A stretch of 64,000 nt of DNA from Deinococcus aestuarii (lineage in GTDB: Bacteria > Deinococcota > Deinococci > Deinococcales > Deinococcaceae): positions 1 through 64,000 of the forward strand of contig NZ_JAHKSN010000005.1 of NCBI RefSeq assembly GCF_018863415.1, given 5' to 3'. Shown piece by piece: positions 17,498 through 25,124 of this stretch. Each line of letters starts with the position of its first letter. Position 1 is the first letter of the stretch. The notes under the pieces are model-generated. The model did not search any database and was not told the origin of the DNA. It worked only from the letters and a program-made list of their open reading frames with translations. A program made the translations under genes and the position numbers.

Positions 17498-17905
17498 CGC
17501 GCTCCGTTGTACCAGGCCGGCCCTGACACGGTTCTGTCGCGCGGTCAGGGGAACGGTCTTCACTCCGCCGGGGAGGCGTGGGAACGCCTCGGGCTGTCGG
17601 AGCCTCCTCTCTCAGGAGGGTGATGTTCTTCCCGCCTTCGAGGCCCTCCACCGAGCAGGACCCGCTCCGATGCGCGCAACAAGCTGGGTGAGCCGGCCTG
17701 CACCTTGCCGGTCGCCTGGCGGTGACGACCCGAGAGGGGCGGGCGAAGGGGGTTGATTGACGGAGTGGTGGGGCAGCCTCCCGATCTTGGTGCCGCACGG
17801 CCGCGTTGTCCGGAAGTGAAGGGCCGCTGCGGTAAGAGTTCTGTGGCGGAGGCCGCCCACACTGGATCACAGCTTGCGCCCACCGCGAGCAGCGTTCCCC
17901 TGACC
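17498..17905. other. divergent intergenic region between two c-di-GMP operons
   Basis: This ~410-base region separates the EAL/LOV-GGDEF pair (leftward) from the membrane GGDEF/HD-GYP pair (rightward). It must hold both promoters, but I could not identify a convincing -35/-10 pair or an inverted repeat. Confidence 0.4.
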
Positions 17906-19111
17906 ATGCCGCAGCCTCACTCCCCACCCCCGATCTTCACGCCCGAGTACGTGCGGGCGCTCGAACGCGTCTTCCGGCTGATCCTCCCCGTCATGGCCCT
18001 CACCGAGGCTGCCCGCGCGTGGGTGGAGTGGTCCACCCATCCGCTGGAAGCGGGCCTCAACCTGCTCTACGGCGTGGTCTTCCTGGCCGGTGCCGTGGGT
18101 CTGGGCACCCTGCCGGGACGGGCGCTCACGGTCATCCGGGTCATGTTCGGCGCGGCCGTCCTGGTGGCGCTGTCCTTCGACGCCCTGAGCTACCGCCTGC
18201 TGCCTCCGGAAATCCTCGCGGGCAACACGACCTCCGCCCTGAACGGGCGCTACCTGTACCAGACCTACGTGGTGATGGTGTGCAGTTGGCTGCTGTTCCC
18301 CGTGCCGCTGGCCGGACGACTCGCCCTCGGCCTCTTTCTGACGAGCCTCGGTTTGACGACGCTCGCCACCGGGCACGCGGTGGGGCACGGGCAGGCCGTT
18401 CTGGGCGGGGGGCTGAGCCTGGTGCTGACCCAGGCCGCGGTGGGAGGCTGTTTCTACCTGCTGCTGCACGTGCTGACCGGGGTGTACACCCGCCACGCCA
18501 CGCTCGAACATGAGCGGGGACTCCTGGAGCGGTACGCGCACGTGGACGTGCTCACGGACCTGCCCAACCGGCGGGCCTTTGACGCGGCCCTCGCCCGGGA
18601 GGTGGCGTGTGCCCGGCGCGAGGGGTCGGCCCTGAGCCTGGTCACCTTCGACCTCGACCACTTCAAGCGGGTGAACGATACCTACGGTCATGACGTGGGA
18701 GACCGCGTGCTGGTCGACCTCACCGCTCTCGTCCGGAGCGAACTGGGCGCGGGTGAAGTGCTGGCCCGCTGGGGGGGCGAGGAGTTCGTCCTGCTGCTGC
18801 CGGGGGTGGACGGGGCGCGGGCGTGGGGGCGCGCGGAAGGGCTGCGCGCGCGGGTGGCCGCGCACGACTTCGGCGTCGGGGGGGTGACGGTCAGCCTGGG
18901 CGTCGCCACCCTGCGGGGGGACGAGCCCGCGAGTTGGCTGTTCAAACGCGCGGACGAGGCCCTCTACGCGGCCAAGCGGGGCGGCCGGAACCGCGTGGGC
19001 GGGGCGGCCGGGTCCGGGCACCCGGAGGCGGATGTGGGTGAGGTGGCGGGCCGGGTGGACGCCGCGCGCCGCGTGTCCCGGGAACGTGGTGGGGTGAGCC
19101 GTGAAGCTTGA
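17906..19111 (+). CDS. membrane-bound GGDEF diguanylate cyclase
   Basis: From the ATG at 17906 the protein has 401 residues. The N-terminal ~190 contain about six hydrophobic segments (for example LILPVMALTEAARAWV, LLYGVVFLAGAVGLG, VMVCSWLLFPVPLAGR), making a membrane sensor module of unknown ligand. A short linker leads to a GGDEF domain (about 215-375): TDLPNRRAFDAAL, FDLDHFKRVNDTYGHDVGD and the active GGEEF in RWGGEEFVLLLP. No RxxD inhibitory site is seen. No clear ribosome-binding site precedes the start, and an upstream extension to 17753 has no coding character. The stop overlaps the next gene by 11 bases, so the cyclase and the HD-GYP protein are cotranslated. Confidence 0.85.
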   Translation: MPQPHSPPPIFTPEYVRALERVFRLILPVMALTEAARAWVEWSTHPLEAGLNLLYGVVFLAGAVGLGTLPGRALTVIRVMFGAAVLVALSFDALSYRLLPPEILAGNTTSALNGRYLYQTYVVMVCSWLLFPVPLAGRLALGLFLTSLGLTTLATGHAVGHGQAVLGGGLSLVLTQAAVGGCFYLLLHVLTGVYTRHATLEHERGLLERYAHVDVLTDLPNRRAFDAALAREVACARREGSALSLVTFDLDHFKRVNDTYGHDVGDRVLVDLTALVRSELGAGEVLARWGGEEFVLLLPGVDGARAWGRAEGLRARVAAHDFGVGGVTVSLGVATLRGDEPASWLFKRADEALYAAKRGGRNRVGGAAGSGHPEADVGEVAGRVDAARRVSRERGGVSREA

Positions 19112-20693
19112 GCAGGGGGTGTGGCGGCGCGAGCGGGCCCTGACGGCGGACCCGGTGGGGGGCAGCGGGCTGAGCGCCCTGCTCGGCGGGTGGTCGGCGG
19201 CGTGCCGTGCCCTGCACGCGGCTGGGCCGGAGGACCTGCCCGGCCTCCTCGCCGACTACGCGACCCGGCTGCTGGGGGCCTCCCGCGCGGCCTTCGTGTC
19301 TCCCGCAAGGAGCGAGCCGGTGCTGTGGGGCGAGCCGGGGGCGTTCACCCTGGCCTGCCGCGCGCTGGAGACCGGTGAGGTTCAAGGCCTGTCCCCGGGG
19401 GGCGGGGAGGTGCTGCTGGCGGCGCCGCTGCTCGACTCGGCCGAGGGGCCTCTGGGGGCGGTGGTGGTCGCCCGGGGAGCGAACCGACCCTTCGGGGAGC
19501 GCGACGTCCACCTGCTCACGGCGCTCTCCACGGCGGGAGCGGCGGCGCTGGGCCGGGCCCGGGCCGTCCAGGCCGCCCAGGACCGCGCCGAGGAGTTCCG
19601 AATGCTCGCCGAACTGTCCGGGGCGACCCTCTCGCTCACCGAGCCTGCCGCCGTGGCCCAGGCCAGCCTGGAGGCCTGCCGCGCCTTCCTGGGCGCCGAC
19701 CACGCCGCCTACTACGCGCCCGCCCGGCAGGTGGGTGCCGAGGTCGGCGAGGCGCCCGGCCCCTACCGCGCGGTGCTGAGCGCCCAGCGGGAGCGGCGCG
19801 CCGCCGGCATGTCCTCCCGGGCCCGGCGGGGCGTGCAGGCCACCCACGCCTACCCGCAGGAACCCGACGCGCGGCCGGAACTCATCGCGGCGGGGGTGCG
19901 GGGGGTGGTGGTGGCCCCGGTGGTGCTCGCGGGCGGGGAGGTCGAGGGCGTCGTGAACCTGGTGTGGTTTCGCGATCTCCCGGCGCTGCCCCGGGCGGCG
20001 CGGGCCCTGGCCGGGCGGGCCGCCGAACTGATCGCCCGGGCGGTCGAGCGCGAGAGCCACCTGCGGGCGGTGGAGGCCACCCGCGAGGGGGGGCTGCTCG
20101 CGCTGGGCCTGGCCCTGGAGGCGCGCGACCTGGAGACCTCGGGGCACACCCGGCGGGTGGTGGCGCTGGCGACCCGGCTGGGGGAAGTGCTCGGCCTGAG
20201 GGGCGACCTGTTGGAGGAACTGCGCCAGGGGGCCTACCTGCACGATCTGGGCAAGCTGACCGTACCGGACGCCGTCTTGCTCAAGCCGGGAAAGCTCACC
20301 GCCGAGGAGTGGATCACCATGCGGGGGCACGCGGCGCGGGGGTATGAGCTCGCCCGCCAGATGCCCACCCTGGGCACGGAGACGCTGCACGTCGTGCGTC
20401 ACCACCACGAGCGGTGGGACGGGGCGGGCTACCCGGACGGCATGGCAGGAGAAGAGATCCCGCTGGGGGCACGCATTTTCGCGGTGGTGGACGTGTATGA
20501 CGCGCTCACGAGTGAGCGGCCGTACAAGCGGGCGTGGACGCCAGGGGAGGCGTTGAGGGAGCTGCACGCCCAGGCCGGGCAGCACTTCGACCCGCAGGTC
20601 GTGGAGGCCTTCTTCTCGCTGTTGCCCGGGACACGGTTGGTGGAGCGCGCGGACAGCGTGGCCGGTTCTGGTGGGCAGGAAGGACGGGCCTGA
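19101..20693 (+). CDS. tandem GAF / HD-GYP phosphodiesterase
   Basis: A 530-residue cytoplasmic protein with a GTG start inside the end of the cyclase gene. Two GAF-like sensory regions (about 25-155 and 165-315) precede an HD-GYP domain (about 325-505). The metal-binding HD pair is in YLHDLGKLTVPD (381-382), and HHHERWDGAGYPDG carries the GYP motif. The predicted reaction is hydrolysis of c-di-GMP, opposing the membrane cyclase encoded just upstream. The overall design is the same as the gene at 1802-2971, with one more GAF-like domain. Confidence 0.86.
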   Translation: MKLEQGVWRRERALTADPVGGSGLSALLGGWSAACRALHAAGPEDLPGLLADYATRLLGASRAAFVSPARSEPVLWGEPGAFTLACRALETGEVQGLSPGGGEVLLAAPLLDSAEGPLGAVVVARGANRPFGERDVHLLTALSTAGAAALGRARAVQAAQDRAEEFRMLAELSGATLSLTEPAAVAQASLEACRAFLGADHAAYYAPARQVGAEVGEAPGPYRAVLSAQRERRAAGMSSRARRGVQATHAYPQEPDARPELIAAGVRGVVVAPVVLAGGEVEGVVNLVWFRDLPALPRAARALAGRAAELIARAVERESHLRAVEATREGGLLALGLALEARDLETSGHTRRVVALATRLGEVLGLRGDLLEELRQGAYLHDLGKLTVPDAVLLKPGKLTAEEWITMRGHAARGYELARQMPTLGTETLHVVRHHHERWDGAGYPDGMAGEEIPLGARIFAVVDVYDALTSERPYKRAWTPGEALRELHAQAGQHFDPQVVEAFFSLLPGTRLVERADSVAGSGGQEGRA

Positions 20694-20856
20694 AGTGCTG
20701 GGGCACGGCTGTTTCTCCACAGGGTGAGCCGCGTCTTCGCCCCGGGGCGAGGCCGAAGGGGCGAGCGCCTGTGCCCGGGGACGGGCGATGGCGGTGCGGG
20801 AGGAGCCGGGCCCCTGACGCCTGGCCGGGACGGGGCGGCGTCCCACGTGGGGCCCG

Positions 20857-21210
20857 TCAGCTCCTGGGCAGGCTGAAGCGAAAGGTCGCCCCCTCCCCCG
20901 GCCTTCCCTCGGCCCAGACCCGGCCCCCATGCCGCGCCATGATCCGCCGCACGTTCGCCAGCCCCACCCCCGTCCCCTCGAAGTCCTTCGCCAGGTGCAG
21001 CCGCTGAAACACCCCGACCAGCTCGCTGCCGTACTGGGGACCAAATCCCACCCCGTTGTCCCGCACCGAGATCACCCACTCCCCCGGCTGCTCCTGGGCC
21101 CCCACCTCGATGCGCGCCACCTCCCGCGGGCGGGTGTACTTCAGGGCGTTGTCGAGCAGATTCACCACGACCTGCCGCAACGTGTCATGATCGCCCGTCA
21201 CCAGCGGGGC
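20857..21210 (-). pseudogene. histidine kinase ATP-binding domain, C-terminal fragment
   Basis: About 115 residues of a HATPase_c domain: [18 protein letters not shown] (N box), [12 protein letters not shown] (G1), [14 protein letters not shown] (G2) and a [13 protein letters not shown] end. It closely resembles the C-terminus of the large sensor at 25125-28448. The dimerisation domain and sensor part are missing: just upstream, at about 21210, the reading turns into an aldo/keto reductase fragment. A deletion has therefore joined two unrelated genes, and no kinase function remains. Confidence 0.7.
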
Positions 21211-21616
21211 GGTTCACCTCTGCGGCCAGCGCCCGCAGAACGTCGAACACCGGCCAGTTGTGGTCCGTGAACTTGGTGTCGCCGAAGGGATTCGCGCCGC
21301 TCAGACGCCCCTCCCCGCTGGCCCCCGCCCCCTGGCGCGTGTACCTGCCCGCCAGAAAGCCGCCCGCCAGCGGACTCCAGGGGGTGAGCTCCAGACCCAG
21401 CTCACGCGCGGCGGGCACGTGTTCCTGCTCGATGGAACGGTCCACCAGCGCGTATTGAAGTTGCAGGACGATGGGGCCGGGGACACCGTGCGCTTCGGCC
21501 AGCGTGGCCGCCCTCGTCAGATACCAGGCGGGCACATTGGACAGGCCGTCGTACCGGATGGTCCCGGCCCGCACCAGCTCGCCCAGGGCCTGCACGACCT
21601 CCCCGGCGGGAGTCAC
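21211..21616 (-). pseudogene. aldo/keto reductase, internal fragment
   Basis: The minus-strand frame encodes the middle of an aldo/keto reductase: VVQALGELVRAGTIRYDGLS, QLQYALVDRSIEQEHVPAA and LTPWSPLAGGFLAGRYTR. The catalytic Asp-Tyr-Lys-His N-terminal part is missing, and the C-terminal part is cut at about 21213, where histidine-kinase sequence begins. It is a both-ends-truncated relic. Confidence 0.7.
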
Positions 21617-21696
21617 CCCCCCAAGTCACGCCCGGCCAAGGCGACCGACCCGCCCGGCGTGTTCGAGTACAACCTGCGGTACTCCACGCCTTACGA

Positions 21697-21756
21697 GGGG
21701 AGCGGACAAGAGCCAGCAATTTTGTGCACAAAATTTTTAAATCCTGTCCGCTCCCC
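21697..21756. repeat. 60-bp symmetric hyphenated palindrome
   Basis: Outer 12-bp arms (GGGGAGCGGACA at 21697-21708 and its exact complement at 21745-21756) enclose a perfect 18-bp palindrome, aattttgtgcacaaaatt, at 21718-21735. Both share the same centre (21726.5), with 9 unmatched bases on each side between them. The core is very AT-rich for this genome. It begins 3 bases after the stop codon of the P450 gene, so it could act as its terminator, but there is no U-rich tail. It could instead be a recombination site or the relic of a small mobile element. Confidence 0.75.
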
Positions 21757-21759
21757 CTT

Positions 21760-22974
21760 TCATTCATGAACTTCAACGATGAAGTCGCGGATCTCGTAAC
21801 TCATCAGCATCTCGTTGAAGGTCAGTTGCGGCGTACCCACGATGCGCAGTGGCAAACTCAGCAGACGGTGGAGAAATACGTCGCTCTCGTGGACGGCGAG
21901 GAAAGCGCCGGGGCAGCGGTGCGCGCCGTCCCCGAAGCTCAGGGCCTGCGCCTGCACGCCGCTCGGCAGGGCCCGGCGCGGGCAGAGCGTGAGCGGCCCC
22001 TCGCCGACCACCGAGGCGTCGGCGTTGGCGGTGCGAAGGTCCAGAATCATGCGCGCCCCCGCCGGGATGTGGTGCGCCGCGCCCCCCTGCTCGATGATCA
22101 CGTCCCCCACCGCCTTGCGCCACAGGGTCGAGGCCACCGGCTCCAACCGCAGGATCTCGTGCAGGATGCGGTGCCGTTCGGTGCGGTCGCCCGCGAGGTA
22201 CTGCCCGCGCACCTCGTCATGTTCCAGCAGGTGCCACGCCGCCACGCCGAGAAATTCGCGGGTGGTGACCATCCCGGCGGTCGCGTAGGTCAGGCACTCC
22301 ACCAGAATTTCGAGGTCGTTGTAGCCCTGGCCCAGCAGGTGGCTGATCACGTCCTCCTGGGGCTTTTGGCGCCGGGCCTGGATGGCGGGGCGCACGTCGA
22401 TGCGGTAGAAGCTCGACATCCTGAGCAGGCCCCTGGCCTGGGTGACGGCGCTCCGCAGGCGGGCCAGTGGACCCGCCCCCGCAACACCGCTGATGTCACT
22501 GCCGGAGAGCAACTCGTCGATGCGGCGGTCCATGCCGGGCTGAAGCGAGTCGGTCAGGCCCACCACGCGCGCGGCGACCTCGACCGAGAGTTCCATGCTC
22601 AGGTCGCTGAGGTCGGCCTGCCCCGCCCGCAGGAGCCGCACGATCAGGCGCTCGGTCAGGTGGTCGATGAAGGCGTGGTGTTTGTCCTGCACCGTCTTGG
22701 GGGTGAAGAAGCGGGCGATGGCGGTGCGCTGCTCACGGTGCTCCTCCCCGTCCTGAAAGATCACCGCTGGGCGCAGACGGGTGACGAGCACATTGTCGGT
22801 GGTGGCCCCCTGCCGCACCCGCTCGCTGTCGCGCAGCACCTGTCTCACGGCGGCGTAAGAGCGAAGGTGCCACACGTCGCCCTGAAGTTCGACGCCGGGC
22901 TGGTGGTCGGAGCCGAAGCCGGTCTTGCGCTCGGACTCGTGGAAGGGGCAACGGGGGGTGGATTCCGTGGTCAT
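21760..22974 (-). CDS. cytochrome P450
   Basis: A 404-residue soluble bacterial P450. Landmarks are the I-helix YATAGMVTTREF (A-G-x-x-T), the ExxR in HEILRLEPV, and the haem-binding loop LSFGDGAHRCPGAF with the thiolate ligand at Cys354. It needs separate ferredoxin/reductase partners, none of which is nearby. The substrate is unknown. The start at 22974 follows GAGGAGG. It is divergent from a TetR gene across an 84-base gap that contains an inverted repeat, and the TetR gene is coupled to an esterase gene, so the three probably form one regulon. Confidence 0.9.
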   Translation of the reverse strand: MTTESTPRCPFHESERKTGFGSDHQPGVELQGDVWHLRSYAAVRQVLRDSERVRQGATTDNVLVTRLRPAVIFQDGEEHREQRTAIARFFTPKTVQDKHHAFIDHLTERLIVRLLRAGQADLSDLSMELSVEVAARVVGLTDSLQPGMDRRIDELLSGSDISGVAGAGPLARLRSAVTQARGLLRMSSFYRIDVRPAIQARRQKPQEDVISHLLGQGYNDLEILVECLTYATAGMVTTREFLGVAAWHLLEHDEVRGQYLAGDRTERHRILHEILRLEPVASTLWRKAVGDVIIEQGGAAHHIPAGARMILDLRTANADASVVGEGPLTLCPRRALPSGVQAQALSFGDGAHRCPGAFLAVHESDVFLHRLLSLPLRIVGTPQLTFNEMLMSYEIRDFIVEVHE

Positions 22975-22996
22975 GGTGGGGCCTCCTCAGGGCAAC

Positions 22997-23019
22997 TAAT
23001 GATTCACGGTGTATCATAC
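22997..23019. promoter_or_regulatory. candidate TetR operator between P450 and TetR genes
   Basis: An imperfect 23-bp palindrome centred on G23008: the left arm TAATGATTCAC and right arm GTGTATCATAC match at 8 of 11 positions (GTG-ATCAT core). It lies in the short divergent gap, where a TetR repressor would block both promoters. Assignment is from position and symmetry only. Confidence 0.55.
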
Positions 23020-23058
23020 GAGTTATGAATGCGCGTGAGTCGTTGTGGAGAGGGACGG

Positions 23059-23661
23059 ATGTCTGAGGTTCCATTCGTTCCCCAGCCCGATCTGCGCGTG
23101 CGGCGGACCCGCCGCCTACTCACCCAGGCCCTCATCGAACTGAGTGCCGAGCGGCCCCTTGAGGCCATCACCGTGCGCGACCTGACCGACCGGGCCGAGG
23201 TCGGTTACGCCACCTTTTTCCGCCACTACGCGAGCATTGAGGAACTGCTGCGCGGCGCGGTGGACGACCTGCGCGCCGAGCTGCTTGGCCTGTTGCCTCC
23301 GCTGGCGGGCGACTCGCCCGAGCAGGCGGGCGCGGTGGTGTTCCGGCACGTGCAGGCCCAGCCGGACCTCTACCGCCTGCTGCTCGGCACCGACCGCTCG
23401 CACGGACTGCTCGACCAGATCGTCGATATTGGCGTGGAGGGCCTGCTGGACACCTTCGAGGCCCGTCCGGACGCAGGGGTGCCGGTGGAGGTCGCCGCGC
23501 ACCACTTCATCCGCTCGTTTCTGAACCTGATCGAATGGTGGCTGCGGCATGACCAGCCCCACAGCCCGGAGCGCATGGGCGAGATCTACCGCGAACTGAT
23601 CCTGCGCCCCACCCAGGCCGCCGCCTTGCAGCCCCGCACCTCCCCCAGAGACCAGCGATGA
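23059..23661 (+). CDS. TetR/AcrR family regulator
   Basis: A 200-residue regulator from the ATG at 23059 (GGAGAGGG upstream). The helix-turn-helix lies at about residues 10-60: RVRRTRRLLTQALIELSAER, ITVRDLTDRAEVGYATFFRH. The C-terminal domain resembles the TetR C-terminal type of unknown ligand found with hydrolase genes. Its stop overlaps the esterase start (ATGA at 23658). It probably represses the divergent P450 gene and its own operon through the inverted repeat at 22997-23019. Confidence 0.85.
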   Translation: MSEVPFVPQPDLRVRRTRRLLTQALIELSAERPLEAITVRDLTDRAEVGYATFFRHYASIEELLRGAVDDLRAELLGLLPPLAGDSPEQAGAVVFRHVQAQPDLYRLLLGTDRSHGLLDQIVDIGVEGLLDTFEARPDAGVPVEVAAHHFIRSFLNLIEWWLRHDQPHSPERMGEIYRELILRPTQAAALQPRTSPRDQR

Positions 23662-24665
23662 ACCTGAAAAAGACCCTCGGCTGGGGCACCCTCGCGGCCC
23701 TGGCCCTCGTGCTGTACCGCCGCCGCTCCCCTTCCTACAGCCAGTTGCACCCCGAACTGCGGTCGCCCCTGCTGCGCCTGCGCAGTCCGGCTTTTACCCT
23801 CCCGCTCGTCTCGCTGATGCAGCGCCTCCCCACCCGTTTCTCGGAGCCGACCGATGTGGCCTTCGAGGCCCGCACGGTGCCCGGCCCGGCCGGGGCGCCC
23901 GACGTGCCCGTCTTCCTGTACCGGCCCTTACCAGGACAGCGGAGCGACGCCGCCGTGCTGTACATCCACGGCGGTGGCTTCGTCACCGGCTCGGCCGGGG
24001 CGTACCACCGCCAGTGCGCCGGGTTCGCCCATGAACTCGGTTTGACCGTCGTGAACGTGGAGTACCGTCTTGCGCCGGGCACGCCCTTCCCGGGGCCGCT
24101 GGAGGACTGTTATGCGGTCCTGCGCTGGATGAAAGAGCAGGCGGCGTCCCTGGGCATCGACCCGGCCCGCATCGCCGTCGCCGGGGACAGCGCCGGAGGG
24201 GGTCTCGCGGCGTCGCTCGCGGGGCTGGCCCGCGACCGGGGGGAGGTGCAGCCCGCCTTCCAGCTCCTGCTGTATCCGATGCTGGACGACCGCACTGTCC
24301 TGAACACCGACCACGCCGGTCGCGGAGAATTCGTCTGGACGCCCGCCTCGAACAGGCTGGGTTGGACGGCCTATCTGGGACGCCGACCGGAGCTGGAGAC
24401 CGCGCCGCCCTACGCGGCGGCGGCCCGCCTGGAAAACCTCGCGGGCCTGGCCCCCGCCTGGATCGGCGTGGGGACCCTCGACCTGTTCTACACTGAGGAC
24501 CGCGAGTACGCCCGTCGGCTGAGAGGGGCGGGTGTCCCCTGCGAGTTCTATGAAGTGAAGGGCGGCTACCATGCCAGCGAGCTGTTCACCCCGGCGGCGT
24601 CTGTCTCGCGTGATTTTCTGGCGCGCAGCATGGAGGCGCTGCGGCGGGGACTGCGGCTGGCCTGA
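23658..24665 (+). CDS. alpha/beta hydrolase, hormone-sensitive-lipase (HSL) family esterase
   Basis: A 335-residue HSL-type esterase. An N-terminal hydrophobic stretch (LGWGTLAALALVLYRRR) may anchor or export it. Catalytic landmarks are the oxyanion-hole HGGGF, the nucleophile motif GDSAGGG, an Asp in the TLDLFYTED region, and a His in VKGGYHASELF near the end. Such enzymes hydrolyse short-chain carboxylic esters. It is translationally coupled to the TetR gene and lies near the divergent P450, suggesting joint modification of a hydrophobic compound; that substrate link is inference. Confidence 0.85.
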   Translation: MNLKKTLGWGTLAALALVLYRRRSPSYSQLHPELRSPLLRLRSPAFTLPLVSLMQRLPTRFSEPTDVAFEARTVPGPAGAPDVPVFLYRPLPGQRSDAAVLYIHGGGFVTGSAGAYHRQCAGFAHELGLTVVNVEYRLAPGTPFPGPLEDCYAVLRWMKEQAASLGIDPARIAVAGDSAGGGLAASLAGLARDRGEVQPAFQLLLYPMLDDRTVLNTDHAGRGEFVWTPASNRLGWTAYLGRRPELETAPPYAAAARLENLAGLAPAWIGVGTLDLFYTEDREYARRLRGAGVPCEFYEVKGGYHASELFTPAASVSRDFLARSMEALRRGLRLA

Positions 24666-25124
24666 CTGGGCCTCGGGAGAATTCAGGCGCCGGTGAAGAC
24701 TCCCCGAAGGGGTGCCAACCACAGGGGCATACCGGGAACTGCACGGGTAAAGCTCGTGCAACACGCCCTTTTTCCTTAACGTTGTGTCTTGGACTGCGGG
24801 CCATTCTCAGGTCCTCCGTCAAGCCAGCCCGGACCACTAAGCCTGCGCTCGGCGTTGACCCCCGAGGTCGTTTGCGGGGTCACGCCAGCAGCGGCGCGAG
24901 AACAAACGCTTCGGTACCCTGTCGCGTCGTTGCCCCAAGCACCCGAGCCCGTTCGTCGCGGCCTTGGCCGGGGTGACGCGGGCACAAACGCTCTGCCCCA
25001 GCCGTCCCCCTCCTGAGCGGTTCCAGATGGTGTGCGGACAGGGGGCACCGCCGCGCCGCGCGAACGAGGCCAACCGTGTGCGGTGACCCGTGCTCTGACT
25101 TGTTCAGTTCGGTATCTTGACCCG
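24666..25124. other. intergenic region of 459 bases
   Basis: Open frames here show no recognisable domain. The right end carries the promoter of the multi-GAF sensor gene. I saw no RNA gene or strong hairpin. Confidence 0.4.
25113..25118 (+). promoter_or_regulatory. -10 box of a leaderless promoter (sensor gene)
   Basis: TATCTT lies 6 bases before the GTG start at 25125, with no ribosome-binding site between. This is the arrangement described for leaderless transcripts in Deinococcus. The related gene at 33267 has TATCCT at nearly the same distance, which supports both starts. Confidence 0.6.

Noticed and set aside
18942..21044. 700-codon open frame on the minus strand opposite the GGDEF/HD-GYP genes
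   Set aside because: Composition is Arg/Gly/Pro-rich with no domain, and the plus strand carries clear GGDEF and HD-GYP motifs; it is a GC-driven shadow frame.
21697..21756. Reading the palindrome as a tRNA or a CRISPR repeat
   Set aside because: There is one copy only, no cloverleaf, no spacer array; the symmetry is about a single centre.
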